Source: DP-20 sp964539925
GTDB taxonomy: Bacteria > Desulfobacterota > Binatia > UBA9968
Assembly (NCBI GenBank): GCA_964539925.1
Contig: CAZILB010000001.1
Span: 19,848 to 83,847 of the forward strand
Direction: 5' to 3'
Length of the DNA: 64,000 bases
Below, in pieces: positions 55,508 to 64,000 of this stretch. Under the pieces are notes generated by a model. That model was not told the origin of the DNA and ran no database searches. It saw only the letters and a list, made by a program, of their open reading frames with translations. The first letter of the stretch is position 1, and each line of letters opens with the position of its first letter. The translations under genes and the position numbers were made by a program.

Positions 55508-56533
55508 TCAAAACAGCTTCTGTTGTTTTCTGGAGTCCCTGTCCGCCGGCGTGTTCAACGTTCGTCCAAAGTGCTCGCAAGCCAAGAGAGTCGCCACCCG
55601 GCCCCGCGGCGTGCGCTGCAGAAAGCCGGCTTGAATCAGAAACGGCTCGTAAACGTCTTCGATGGTGTCCCTTTCTTCGCCGATGGCCGCGGCCAAGGTC
55701 TCGACGCCCACCGGACCGCCGCCGAATTTGTCCATCAAAGTGAGCAGCAGCAGGGTATCCATCTTGTCCAGTCCCAATCGGTCGACCTCCAGACTTTGCA
55801 GTGCTTCATCGGTCACGGACTTGGTAATTCTGCCGTCGGCTTTGACCTGGGCGTAGTCGCGCACCCGGCGCAACAGCCGATTGGCGATCCGCGGCGTGCC
55901 GCGGGAACGCGACGCGATCTCGGCGATGCCCTCCTCTTCCGCGGGCACGTTGAGAATCGCCGCCGAGCGTTTGAGAATGCGCGTCAGCGCGCCGGTATCG
56001 TAGAAATCGAGGCGAAAAATCTGTCCGAAGCGGTCGCGCAGCGGCGAGGTCAAAAGCCCCGAGCGGGTGGTCGCGCCGATCAGCGTGAAGCGCTTGAGGG
56101 CGAGTTTTATCGAGCGCGCCGCGGGACCCTGGCCAATCATGATATCGATTTCGTAATCCTCCATCGCCGGATAGAGAACTTCTTCCACCACGTGGCTGAG
56201 GCGGTGGATCTCGTCGATGAACAGCACGTCGCCCTCTTCCAGATTGGTCAGCAGCGCCGCCAGATCGCCGGGACGCTCCACCACCGGGCCGGAGGTGGCT
56301 TTGATGTTCACGCCCATTTCGCGGGCTATGATATAGGCCAGCGAAGTCTTTCCCAATCCCGGCGGCCCATGAAAGAGAATATGGTCGAGCACGTCGCGGC
56401 GCCCCCGCGCTGCGGCAATGGAGACCTTGAGATTCTCTATGACCTGTTCCTGCCCGACGTACTCGTCGAAGCCGCGCGGCCGCAGATTGATCTCGTAACT
56501 GAGATCCTCTTCGGTCTTGTTGCCGTCGATCAT
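55508..56533 (-). CDS. ruvB: Holliday junction helicase RuvB
   Basis: A 341-residue AAA+ ATPase. LRPRGFDEYVGQEQVIENLK, Walker A HGPPGLGKTSLA, Walker B DEIHRLSHVVEE, sensor GATTRSGLLTSPLRDRFG and the C-terminal winged-helix TPRGRVAT. It drives branch migration with RuvA. Confidence 0.97.
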   Translation of the reverse strand: MIDGNKTEEDLSYEINLRPRGFDEYVGQEQVIENLKVSIAAARGRRDVLDHILFHGPPGLGKTSLAYIIAREMGVNIKATSGPVVERPGDLAALLTNLEEGDVLFIDEIHRLSHVVEEVLYPAMEDYEIDIMIGQGPAARSIKLALKRFTLIGATTRSGLLTSPLRDRFGQIFRLDFYDTGALTRILKRSAAILNVPAEEEGIAEIASRSRGTPRIANRLLRRVRDYAQVKADGRITKSVTDEALQSLEVDRLGLDKMDTLLLLTLMDKFGGGPVGVETLAAAIGEERDTIEDVYEPFLIQAGFLQRTPRGRVATLLACEHFGRTLNTPADRDSRKQQKLF

Positions 56534-56570
56534 AAGCGCTTACCCCTCGGCTGTCCGGTTTGCCGTCATG

Positions 56571-57164
56571 TCATTGGCTCATCCGGCGCAGCGACTCCTT
56601 CAGCACCCCTTCGAGGGACGATTGTCCTTGCTTGACCACGGCGCGAACGGTGCTCTCCGACTCCGTCTTGCGATAGCCGAGATTGACCAGCGCGGAAACC
56701 GCGTCTTGCATTAACTGGGAATCGCCTTCCGCCGCTGCGCTCGCCGCGGCGCCGGAAGGCAAAGCCAAGAATCTATCCTTGAGTTCGACGATCATACGCT
56801 CGGCAAGCTTCCTACCCACGCCGGGAATGGCGACCAGCCGCACCTGATCTCCCGTTCTCAACGCCCGGGCCAGATCCTCGGCCGCGATGCCGGACAAAAT
56901 GTTCAAGGCCAAGCGCGGGCCGATTCCAGACACGGCGGTCAACAGCGTGAATATTTCCTTCTCGGCGCCATCCTGAAATCCGAAAAGCTGCAAAGCATCT
57001 TCGCGCACATGGGTGTAGATCTGCAAGCTCACCCGGGCGCCGAGGTCCGGCAGGCGATAAAAAACGTTGAGCGGAATAAAGACCTGGTAACCGACGCCGT
57101 TGACATCGACGACGACCTCGCCGGGGACTTTGTGCGCTAGAGTGCCGCTGATATGCGCGATCAC
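56571..57164 (-). CDS. ruvA: Holliday junction protein RuvA
   Basis: 197 residues from a GTG at 57164 (VIAHISGTLAHK); upstream ATG-initiated readings re-read the end of ruvC. OB-fold, then HhH motifs VSGIGPRLALNILSG and IPGVGRKLAERMIVEL, and a C-terminal RuvB-binding domain ALVNLGYRKTE. Same strand between ruvC and ruvB. Confidence 0.94.
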   Translation of the reverse strand: MIAHISGTLAHKVPGEVVVDVNGVGYQVFIPLNVFYRLPDLGARVSLQIYTHVREDALQLFGFQDGAEKEIFTLLTAVSGIGPRLALNILSGIAAEDLARALRTGDQVRLVAIPGVGRKLAERMIVELKDRFLALPSGAAASAAAEGDSQLMQDAVSALVNLGYRKTESESTVRAVVKQGQSSLEGVLKESLRRMSQ

Positions 57165-57204
57165 GTTGGGACTTGAGGCGATGTTGGGCGCTTGAAACCG
57201 AGCG

Positions 57205-57798
57205 CTATCGCTTTGCCGCCGGTTCGGCGTAGTTGCGCCAGCTCGCTCTGGCCGCAAGGCGGCTCACCGCGACGCCGGTCTGGGTTTGAAACGCCTTGCG
57301 GTGGATATGGCAAATCGCCGCGGCCAGTGCGTCGGCGGCGTCGGGGCGAAGCGCGCCGCGCACTCCGAGCAAGGCGCTCACCATCTTTTGGATTTGTTCC
57401 TTGGTCGCATGGCCGTAACCCACGACGCCGGCCTTGATTTCCGTCGCCGAATATTCGGATACCGCGACTTGATTCTCCGCCGCCGCCAACAGCGCCACAC
57501 CGCGCGCCTGGCCCAGCTTTAGAGCGCTTTGCACGTTGCGCGAAAAAAACACCTTCTCCAGACTGACCGTGCCGGGCCGATAGCGCCGAATCACGCCGTC
57601 GATACCGCGGTAAATCTGTTTCATGCGCTCGGCCTGTCCGCTGGCGGCCGAAGTGGCGATCACGCCGTGGGCGAGGTGACGCAGCCGGTTTCCTTCCAGC
57701 TCGATCACGCCCCAGCCCGTAAAGATCGACCCCGGATCGATGCCGAGAATGACTTCGCGCGGGCTCCGCTGCGCGCTATTCTTCGGCGCGGCGGTCAC
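57205..57798 (-). CDS. ruvC: Holliday junction resolvase RuvC
   Basis: 197 residues. Catalytic acids are visible in ILGIDPGSIFTGWG (Asp), SLEKVFFSRN (Glu) and RPDAADALAAA (Asp). The C-terminal about 25 residues extend past the usual end. Four bases after yebC. Confidence 0.95.
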   Translation of the reverse strand: MTAAPKNSAQRSPREVILGIDPGSIFTGWGVIELEGNRLRHLAHGVIATSAASGQAERMKQIYRGIDGVIRRYRPGTVSLEKVFFSRNVQSALKLGQARGVALLAAAENQVAVSEYSATEIKAGVVGYGHATKEQIQKMVSALLGVRGALRPDAADALAAAICHIHRKAFQTQTGVAVSRLAARASWRNYAEPAAKR

Positions 57799-57802
57799 TG
57801 GC

Positions 57803-58549
57803 TCAACTCGCCTTCTCCATCAATTCGGTCGGAATGTTGAAATTGGCCGACACGCTCTGGACGTCGTCGTGATCTTCCAGTTCCTCGGTGAGCTTCAAAA
57901 TTTGTTCGACATGCTTGGCCTCGACATCGACGGTGTTCTTCGGCATCAAAGCCACCTGGGCACTTGCCACGGCGATTTTTTCCTGGTCCAGGCGCTCTTT
58001 GACCGTGGCGAAATCTTCCGGCGGAGTCACCACTTCAAAGATGTCCTCCTCGTCGCGCACATCCTCGGCGCCGGCGTCGAGCACGACGCTCATGAGGCGA
58101 TCCTCGTCCACCTGGGACTTCTCGACGGCAATCAGCCCTTTTTTGTCGAACATCCAAGCGACACAACCCGTTTCACCCATATTGCCGCCGTGTTTAGAGA
58201 ACAGCCGGCGGATCTCCGATACGGTGCGATTCTTATTGTCGGTCAAAACCTGCGCGATGATCGCCGCGCCGCCCGGACCGTAGCCTTCGTATTGAACCTC
58301 TTCGTAGGTCACACCTTCCAGCTCGCCGGTGCCCTTCTTGATGGCGCGCTCGATATTGTCGTTGGGCATGCTGTTGCCGCGCGCCGTCAACACCGCCGTC
58401 CGCAGACGCGGGTTGGCATTGATATCGCCGCCGCCCATACGTGCCGCCACGGTGATTTCCTTGATGAGCTTGGTGAAGACCTTACCCTTCTTGGCGTCCT
58501 TGGCGGCCTTCTTGTGCTTGATTGTACTCCACTTCGAATGACCGGACAT
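57803..58549 (-). CDS. yebC: YebC/PmpR family protein
   Basis: 248 residues from the ATG at 58549 (MSGHSKWSTIKHKKAAKDA). RMGGGDINANPRLRTAVLTARGNSMPNDNIERAIKKGTGE (in segments) and YEGYGPGGAAIIA are conserved. Family members act as transcription regulators or ease translation of polyproline stretches. Usual yebC-ruvC neighbourhood. Confidence 0.95.
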   Translation of the reverse strand: MSGHSKWSTIKHKKAAKDAKKGKVFTKLIKEITVAARMGGGDINANPRLRTAVLTARGNSMPNDNIERAIKKGTGELEGVTYEEVQYEGYGPGGAAIIAQVLTDNKNRTVSEIRRLFSKHGGNMGETGCVAWMFDKKGLIAVEKSQVDEDRLMSVVLDAGAEDVRDEEDIFEVVTPPEDFATVKERLDQEKIAVASAQVALMPKNTVDVEAKHVEQILKLTEELEDHDDVQSVSANFNIPTELMEKAS

Positions 58550-58732
58550 ACCTGAAAACTCCCTGTTAAGTTGTCGGTAAACTAACACAAACGCCGCGCG
58601 GGGTAAACCTTGCCGGCAGCGCTTCGAGGCTTTACAGGGAATATCGATGGCAGTCTTTGTTCCGGCCGCCCTGCCGGCAAACGCATGTTCGCAAAGCCGC
58701 CCGCGCCATCGCTCGAATTTTGATCGCTGCGC

Positions 58733-58761
58733 TTTTTAATCTTAGTGCTTTCCGCTATAAT
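58733..58761 (+). promoter_or_regulatory. possible sigma70 promoter of rlpA
   Basis: A perfect -10 TATAAT at 58756-58761 with a weak -35 TTTTTA at 58733-58738 (17-base spacer). Predicted start near 58768, upstream of both candidate rlpA starts. Confidence 0.45.
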
Positions 58762-58783
58762 TCGCGGCCAACGGTACGAAAGA

Positions 58784-59473
58784 ATGAATTGCATCAAGCG
58801 ACAACGACTTCGAGCGATGACGCGCCGAAAGGGATGGCTAGCCCTTTTCGCTTTTTTCTTTCTATTCGGCTGTGCCGTGGCTCCATCGCGCGTCCGGCTG
58901 CCGCAGCCGGCCCCGGCAGTTCGGCTTAGCCAAACCGGCGTCGCCTCTTGGTACGGTCCTGGTTTCCATGGCAAAGCCACCGCCAGCGGTGAGGTGTACA
59001 ATCAGAACGATCTCACCGCGGCGCACCAGACCTTGCCCCTCGGCACCCGCGTCATGGTCATCAATCTCGAAAACGGCAAAACCACGCAGGTTCTGATCAA
59101 CGACCGCGGCCCCTTCGCCAAGGGTCGAATCATCGACCTTTCCTTCACCGCGGCGCAATCCATCGACATGATCAGACCCGGCACGGCCTGGGTTCGCGTC
59201 GATGTGCTCGAGACCCCGATACCCATCCAGTCGATCCGCGATTCCCTGGATTACACGCTCCAATTGGGCTCCTTTTCTCAGTTGGAAAACGCCCAGCAAT
59301 TGCGCGAGCGCCTGGCCGGATCATTCGCCGATGTGCGCATTTCACCGCTGCAATCCGGCGGGGCCACTTACTATCGAGTCCAGCTGGGCTCGTTTATGGA
59401 CCGCGCCGCGGCTGAAGAACAAGCGCGGGATGTCGCCCAAGCGGGCTACTCCGTTATCATCATGGAGAAATAG
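58784..59473 (+). CDS. rlpA: RlpA-like septal lytic transglycosylase lipoprotein
   Basis: 229 residues from 58784, or 218 from the ATG at 58817, which would give the tidier lipoprotein signal MTRRKGWLALFAFFFLFGC. The double-psi beta-barrel carries GVASWYGPGFHGKATASGE and INDRGPFAKGRIIDLS; the C-terminal SPOR domain (about 155-229, TLQLGSFSQLENAQQL... YYRVQLGSF) binds denuded peptidoglycan at the septum. Divergent from yebC. Confidence 0.9.
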   Translation: MNCIKRQRLRAMTRRKGWLALFAFFFLFGCAVAPSRVRLPQPAPAVRLSQTGVASWYGPGFHGKATASGEVYNQNDLTAAHQTLPLGTRVMVINLENGKTTQVLINDRGPFAKGRIIDLSFTAAQSIDMIRPGTAWVRVDVLETPIPIQSIRDSLDYTLQLGSFSQLENAQQLRERLAGSFADVRISPLQSGGATYYRVQLGSFMDRAAAEEQARDVAQAGYSVIIMEK

Positions 59474-59569
59474 CGGTGTGTCAGAGGAATATAATAAGTC
59501 ATTTGGCAGGATCTCGAAACCGACCCGGCACCAACGGGGGCGTCCTTTTGATTCGTCCAAGCGGCCCGG

Positions 59570-60490
59570 TCAGCGGTCGCCGACGAGCAGATAGCGGCCG
59601 CCCTCCCGTTTGACACGCCCCTCGCGCATTAATTTTTCCAGATGTGCCTGGACGGAGAACTCAGCGACCCGTTTAAGCGCCGCCGACACGTCCACATAGA
59701 TCATCTCGGTGATGTCCCCGATGGTGTTTCGCCCGGTGCTGAGCGCCGCGATCACTTGCTGCTCCCTCTCCAGCCGATGCTTGATATACTCGTGGATCTT
59801 GGCTTGGGGTTTGCCGATTAACGGTCCATGGCCCGGCAAGATCAAGCTAATATCGAATCCGAGCAACCGCTCCAAGGATTGCAAGTAATCGGTCATGTTG
59901 CCGTCGGGCGGGCGGATCACGGCAGTGCCGAAGCCGAGGATGTTGTCGCCGCTGAACAAGACTTTGTCGCCGCCTTCGTAGAAGCAGCAGTGGCCCGACT
60001 CGTGACCCGGCGTGTGCAATACGTGCAATTCGCCGCCGCCAAACGCGATCCGATCGTTGTCGTCGTAGTGAAAATCCTCGCCGCCAAGATAGCCTTTGCG
60101 CGAGCGGTGTATACCGAGCTTGGCGCCGGTGCGTTTTCTCAGCGCCAGCGCCCCGCCGCAGTGATCGGCATGAATATGAGTGAGCAGAATTTTTTCGATC
60201 TTTTTCGCCCCCATGGCCTCGACCTGCTCGATGATACCGTCCAGATTGGAATCGGCGCCGAGCGCCACGTCGATGACCAGGACGTTTTCCTTGCCGACGA
60301 CGTACTGATTGGTCCCCTGGAGCGTCATGATACCGGGGTTATGAGCGGTAAACTTGCCGATATGGGCGGGTGTTGCCATGTTTAAAGGCCTTTCAGCCGC
60401 GTTGACCTTAGCGCGGAATAATCGCGGGCCTGCGGCGAAAAGCGCCAGCGAAATCTTTCCGAGCGTCGCCAACGCTTCCCGACGATTCAT
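59570..60490 (-). CDS. metallo-beta-lactamase-fold hydrolase with Tat-like signal
   Basis: 306 residues. The N-terminus MNRREALATLGKISLALFAAG is a twin-arginine-type signal. The metal site THIHADHCGG, later HTPGHESGH, FSGDN and PGHGP are complete, and the C-terminal winged-helix-like part (HLEKLMREGRVKREGG) resembles the LACTB2 group. Substrate unknown. A tatC gene is present at 31461-32228. Confidence 0.85.
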   Translation of the reverse strand: MNRREALATLGKISLALFAAGPRLFRAKVNAAERPLNMATPAHIGKFTAHNPGIMTLQGTNQYVVGKENVLVIDVALGADSNLDGIIEQVEAMGAKKIEKILLTHIHADHCGGALALRKRTGAKLGIHRSRKGYLGGEDFHYDDNDRIAFGGGELHVLHTPGHESGHCCFYEGGDKVLFSGDNILGFGTAVIRPPDGNMTDYLQSLERLLGFDISLILPGHGPLIGKPQAKIHEYIKHRLEREQQVIAALSTGRNTIGDITEMIYVDVSAALKRVAEFSVQAHLEKLMREGRVKREGGRYLLVGDR

Positions 60491-60498
60491 ACAAAAGC

Positions 60499-60585
60499 AT
60501 GAAGGCGAAGGGATGAAGGATGAAAGAAGATAGATATTCTCACAATTTTATTTCATCCTTCCGCCTTTATCCTTCATCCTTTCAT
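60499..60585. repeat. inverted repeat built of GGATGAA-type units
   Basis: GAAGGATGAAA at 60515-60525 and its exact complement TTTCATCCTTC at 60551-60561; the wider arms (60499-60525, 60551-60585) consist of repeated GGATGAA/TTCATCC-like heptamers. It lies between the stop of acnA and the start of the MBL gene, both on the minus strand. Confidence 0.6.
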
Positions 60586-63279
60586 TTAGTTCTGCAGCAA
60601 CTGCCGCAACACATATTCGAGAATCCCGCCGTGGCGGTAATAGTCCAATTCCGCCGGCGTGTCGATGCGGCAGATCGCCTGGAACTCGGCGGTTTTGCCA
60701 TCGTCCGCCGTTGCCCTGACAGTAAGCACCTGGCGCAGTTGCAATCCCGGGCCAATGCCGAGAATGTCGAACTTCTCAAAACCCGTGAGGTTGTGAGTCT
60801 GCAAATTTTCGCCCGGCTTGAATACCAGCGGCACGATGCCCATGCCGATCAAGTTGCTGCGATGAATGCGCTCGAAACTCTCCGCGATCACCGCTTTGAT
60901 CCCCAAGAGCCGCGGTCCCTTGGCGGCCCAATCGCGCGACGAGCCGGTGCCGTATTCTTTGCCTGCGATCACCACCAGCGGCATGCCTTCTTTTTGGTAC
61001 TGCATCGACGCGTCGTAGATCGACATCTGTTTTTTGTCCGGCAAGTGAACCGTCACGCCGCCTTCGGTGCCCGGCGCCAAGAAGTTCTTCAGGCGAATAT
61101 TGGCGAAGGTGCCGCGCATCATCACTTCATGATTACCGCGCCGCGCGCCGTACTGGTTATAGTCTTTCGGCAGCACGTCGTTGTTGGTGAGATAACGCGC
61201 CGCCGGGCCGTTTTTTTCGATGGCCCCCGCCGGCGAGATGTGATCGGTCGTTACCGAGTCGCCGAGCAGTGCCAGCACGCGCGCGCCGGTGATCGGCCTC
61301 GGCTCGCCCGGCGTCTTGGTCATGCCCTCGAAATAGGGCGCTTCGCGCACATAGGTCGACTGCGAGTCCCATTTGAAAAGCTCGCCGCGCGGCACCGGCA
61401 TTCCGTTCCAGCGCTCATCGCCCTCGGTAGCCTTGCTATATTCCTTTTTGAACATCTCCGAGCGCACCGATCGGCGCATGGTGTCGTTGACCTCTTGCGG
61501 CGACGGCCAGATATCTTTCAAGTAAACCGGCTTGCCCTGCGCGTCGTTACCGAGCGGATCGTTATACAGGTCCACGTCCATGCTGCCGGCCAGCGCATAC
61601 GCGACGACCAGCGGAGGCGAAGCCAGATAGTTAGCCCGCACTTGGGCGTGGATACGCCCTTCGAAATTACGGTTGCCGGACAAAACCGCGGTGGCGACCA
61701 GATCGCCTTCTTGAATGCCGTTGGCAACCGCTTCCGGCAGGGGACCGCTGTTGCCGATGCAAGTCGTGCAGCCGTACCCGACCAGATGAAAACCGATCTT
61801 TTCGAGATGGGACAACAGGCCGCTGTCCTGCAAATACGCCGTGACGACTTTCGATCCCGGCGCCAGGCTGGTCTTCACCCACGGTTTGCGCGTCAAACCC
61901 TTCTCGGCCGCTTTCTTGGCGAGCAAGCCCGCGCCGATCAGCACCGAAGGATTGGAGGTGTTGGTACAGCTGGTGATCGCGGCGATTACCACTGAACCAT
62001 GTTTGAGTTCCACGCGATCGCCGTTCATTTGCACGGCGACCCGTTTGTCGGCGCTGCCGCTCTTCATCAGCGACGGCAAAGCGTCATTGAACGCCTTTTT
62101 GCTTTCGGTCAGAGGCACGCGATCCTGGGGCCGGCGCGGCCCGGCCAAACTCGGCACCACCGTCGCCAGATCGAGTTCCAAAGTATCGCTGAACATGGGC
62201 TCGGGCGAGGCGTCGGTGCGGAACATACCCTGTTCCTTGGCGTAGGCCTCGACCAGTTGAATCTGATGCGGGTCGCGTCCGGTCAATTCCAGGTAGCGCA
62301 GGGTTTCGTCATCCACCGGGAAGTAACCGATGGTCGCACCGTATTCCGGCCCCATGTTGCCGATGGTCGCCCGGTCGGCAAGGCTCAAACTGGAAAGCCC
62401 CGGACCGTAAAACTCGACGAATTTTTCCACCACGCCCTTCTTGCGCAGCATCTGCACGACAGTGAGCACGAGGTCCGTGGCGGTGGCTCCTTCGGGCAAA
62501 CGGCCGTAAAGCTTAAATCCGATCACTTCGGGCGCAAGCATGATGATCGGCTGGCCGAGCAGCGCCGCCTCGGCCTCGATGCCGCCCACGCCCCAGCCCA
62601 CGACCCCCAGGCCGTTGATCATCGTCGTGTGCGAATCGGTGCCGACAACGGTGTCGGGATAGGCGAATTGCGCGCCGTCCTTCTTTGTGCGAAAGACCAC
62701 CGGCGCCAGGTATTCGAGATTCACTTGGTGGCAGATACCGGTGTCGGGCGGTATCAACCGGAAGTTGTCGAAAGCGGTCTGACCCCAGCGTAAGAATGCG
62801 TAGCGCTCGACATTGCGTTCGAATTCGATCTCGGAATTTTTATGGAACGCGTCCGCCGAGCCGAAAAAATCCACCTGCACCGAGTGGTCGATGACCAGAT
62901 CCACCGGCACCAGCGGATTGATCTTCTTCGGATCCCCGCCGAGCCGCTTCATCGCTTCGCGCATGGCGGCCAAATCGACGACGGCCGGCACGCCGGTCAG
63001 ATCCTGCATCAACACCCGCGCCGGCATGAAAGCAATTTCCTTATCCGGTTTGGCTTTCGGGTCCCAGTTGGCCAAGGCCCCGATGTCGGCCTGGTTGACG
63101 TGATGGTTGTCTTCCTGCCGGAGCAAATTTTCGAGCAACACTTTCAAAGAGACCGGCAAACGGGCGACGTTATTGAAACCCGCCTTCTCCAGCTGATCGA
63201 GCCGGAAGATATCGTAGCTCTCGCCGCCGACTTTGAGCGCCTTGCGGGCGCCGAAACTGTCCACATACTTCTGTGCCAT
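60586..63279 (-). CDS. acnA: aconitate hydratase A
   Basis: 897 residues, normal for AcnA. Cluster cysteines are in SCTNTSNPSVLIGAG and GYGCTTCIGNSGPLP; the swivel domain carries GKEYGTGSSRDWAAKGPRLLG with the active-site Ser. AAGGAG lies 6 bases before the ATG at 63279. A TCA-cycle enzyme that doubles as an iron-responsive RNA binder in other bacteria. Confidence 0.97.
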   Translation of the reverse strand: MAQKYVDSFGARKALKVGGESYDIFRLDQLEKAGFNNVARLPVSLKVLLENLLRQEDNHHVNQADIGALANWDPKAKPDKEIAFMPARVLMQDLTGVPAVVDLAAMREAMKRLGGDPKKINPLVPVDLVIDHSVQVDFFGSADAFHKNSEIEFERNVERYAFLRWGQTAFDNFRLIPPDTGICHQVNLEYLAPVVFRTKKDGAQFAYPDTVVGTDSHTTMINGLGVVGWGVGGIEAEAALLGQPIIMLAPEVIGFKLYGRLPEGATATDLVLTVVQMLRKKGVVEKFVEFYGPGLSSLSLADRATIGNMGPEYGATIGYFPVDDETLRYLELTGRDPHQIQLVEAYAKEQGMFRTDASPEPMFSDTLELDLATVVPSLAGPRRPQDRVPLTESKKAFNDALPSLMKSGSADKRVAVQMNGDRVELKHGSVVIAAITSCTNTSNPSVLIGAGLLAKKAAEKGLTRKPWVKTSLAPGSKVVTAYLQDSGLLSHLEKIGFHLVGYGCTTCIGNSGPLPEAVANGIQEGDLVATAVLSGNRNFEGRIHAQVRANYLASPPLVVAYALAGSMDVDLYNDPLGNDAQGKPVYLKDIWPSPQEVNDTMRRSVRSEMFKKEYSKATEGDERWNGMPVPRGELFKWDSQSTYVREAPYFEGMTKTPGEPRPITGARVLALLGDSVTTDHISPAGAIEKNGPAARYLTNNDVLPKDYNQYGARRGNHEVMMRGTFANIRLKNFLAPGTEGGVTVHLPDKKQMSIYDASMQYQKEGMPLVVIAGKEYGTGSSRDWAAKGPRLLGIKAVIAESFERIHRSNLIGMGIVPLVFKPGENLQTHNLTGFEKFDILGIGPGLQLRQVLTVRATADDGKTAEFQAICRIDTPAELDYYRHGGILEYVLRQLLQN

Positions 63280-63506
63280 GGATTGCTCCTTACGTATTGA
63301 GAAGATCGCCTTATTTTGTAGCTAGGGAGCGGCTATAAAGCAACAGATGGAAACCGTCGACCTCTGCCGCGTTCAACGCACGCGGTGAAAGAGTTGGCCG
63401 CCGTCGCCGGTACGCGATCGAGCGCGGCTTGAACTTACGCCGCGTTCTCGGTTATGGTCCAGCACCGGTCCCAAAATCTCAGTCCAATTGACGATTGGAG
63501 GAGCCC

Positions 63507-64000
63507 ATGCCTATCGCACAAGTACGCGGCGTCAACCTCAACTATAAAATCATCGGCGATCACGGGCCCTGGGTCGCGCTATCGCCGGGAGGGCGGCGCG
63601 ACATCAGCGGCATCGAACTTCTCGCCGCGGCGCTGGCCGATGAAGGCCATCGCGTCGTCGTTTTTGACCGGCGCAACTGCGGCGCCTCTGATGTGGTCAT
63701 CGACGGCACGGACTCCGAATACGAAATCTGGGCGGACGATCTGCACGAGTTGCTCAGGCAGCTCGATGCCTTGCCCGCCGTCGTCGGCGGCAGCTCGTCG
63801 GGCTGCCGCACTTCGCTCCTATTCGCCTTGCGCCATCCCGAGGCGGTTCGCGCCTTGCTTCTGTGGCGCGTCACCGGCGGCCGCTTTGCGTGCGACCGCC
63901 TGGCGCAGGAGTATTACGGCCAGTACATCGAGGCGGCGCAACAAGGCGGCATGGCGGCAGTGTGCGAGATGGAGCACTGGAAGGAGCGCATCCAGGCAAG
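63507..64000 (+). CDS. alpha/beta hydrolase, 3' end beyond window
   Basis: 164 codons are visible from the ATG at 63507, preceded by GGAGGAG. MPIAQVRGVNLNYKIIGDHGPWVALSPGG starts the fold, VVFDRRNCGASD follows, and the nucleophile elbow GGSSSGCR (GxSxG) is near residue 95. The His of the triad lies outside the window. Divergent from acnA. Substrate unknown. Confidence 0.85.
   Translation, partial: MPIAQVRGVNLNYKIIGDHGPWVALSPGGRRDISGIELLAAALADEGHRVVVFDRRNCGASDVVIDGTDSEYEIWADDLHELLRQLDALPAVVGGSSSGCRTSLLFALRHPEAVRALLLWRVTGGRFACDRLAQEYYGQYIEAAQQGGMAAVCEMEHWKERIQA

Overview
This window comes from a high-GC, Gram-negative (diderm) bacterium, most likely a deltaproteobacterial or Binatota-like lineage recovered as a draft or metagenome assembly. 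Four things support this. A run of exactly 100 Ns lies at 29122-29221. Outer-membrane genes are present (lptE, an lpxC domain, rlpA). The order yceD-rpmF-plsX-fabD-fabG-acpP-rpiB-glyA-nrdR-ribD-ribE-ribBA-ribH-nusB-leuS-lptE resembles Geobacter-type chromosomes. An orphan TctC/Bug-type receptor and a thiamine-diphosphate enzyme recall soil and groundwater lineages. The taxonomic call is inference; there is no rRNA here.

Layout. 1-5.2 kb: an SDR epimerase facing a truncated DUF523 gene plus an SRPBCC protein, then a ketosynthase + FAD-oxidoreductase pair and the orphan tricarboxylate-type receptor. 5.4-12.7 kb (minus strand): a tyrosine phosphatase, xseB, an M23 peptidase, xseA, then ctpA, an EnvC-like protein, ftsX and ftsE, which form a cell-separation module. 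12.8-18.8 kb: a large B12/radical SAM protein, a SirB1-like protein, a ThDP enzyme and a 6PGDH-like dehydrogenase. 19-25.7 kb: glutamate dehydrogenase, tRNA-Leu(UAA), and pyruvate:ferredoxin oxidoreductase with a DHODH-like partner. 25.7-29.3 kb is the least ordinary stretch: a small membrane protein, a cytochrome P450 carrying an extra N-terminal membrane domain, a short coiled-coil ORF, inverted repeats and the assembly gap.

29.3-47.3 kb is mostly core metabolism on the minus strand: H+-pyrophosphatase, tatC, a small lipoprotein, leuS, nusB, the riboflavin genes, nrdR, glyA, rpiB and the fatty-acid cluster. rpsT (plus strand) sits inside it. The fatty-acid cluster lacks both condensing enzymes (fabH and fabF) that normally sit in it, and the RibB half of RibBA has lost key active-site residues. 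47.4-51.6 kb: a TIGR01212 radical SAM protein coupled to a protease-dead HtrA-like protein, a thioesterase, queG and a DUF2203 protein.

51.6-58.5 kb (minus strand) holds the most striking locus. yebC-ruvC-ruvA-ruvB-DUF2905 is followed by an NtrY-type membrane histidine kinase and then by a single ORF in which an NtrX-type receiver domain is fused to a complete LpxC deacetylase, with no sigma54-activator or DNA-binding part. All phospho-acceptor and zinc-ligand residues are present. This suggests direct phospho-control of the committed step of lipid A synthesis rather than transcriptional control. The window closes with rlpA, a metallo-beta-lactamase-fold hydrolase, acnA and the start of an alpha/beta hydrolase.
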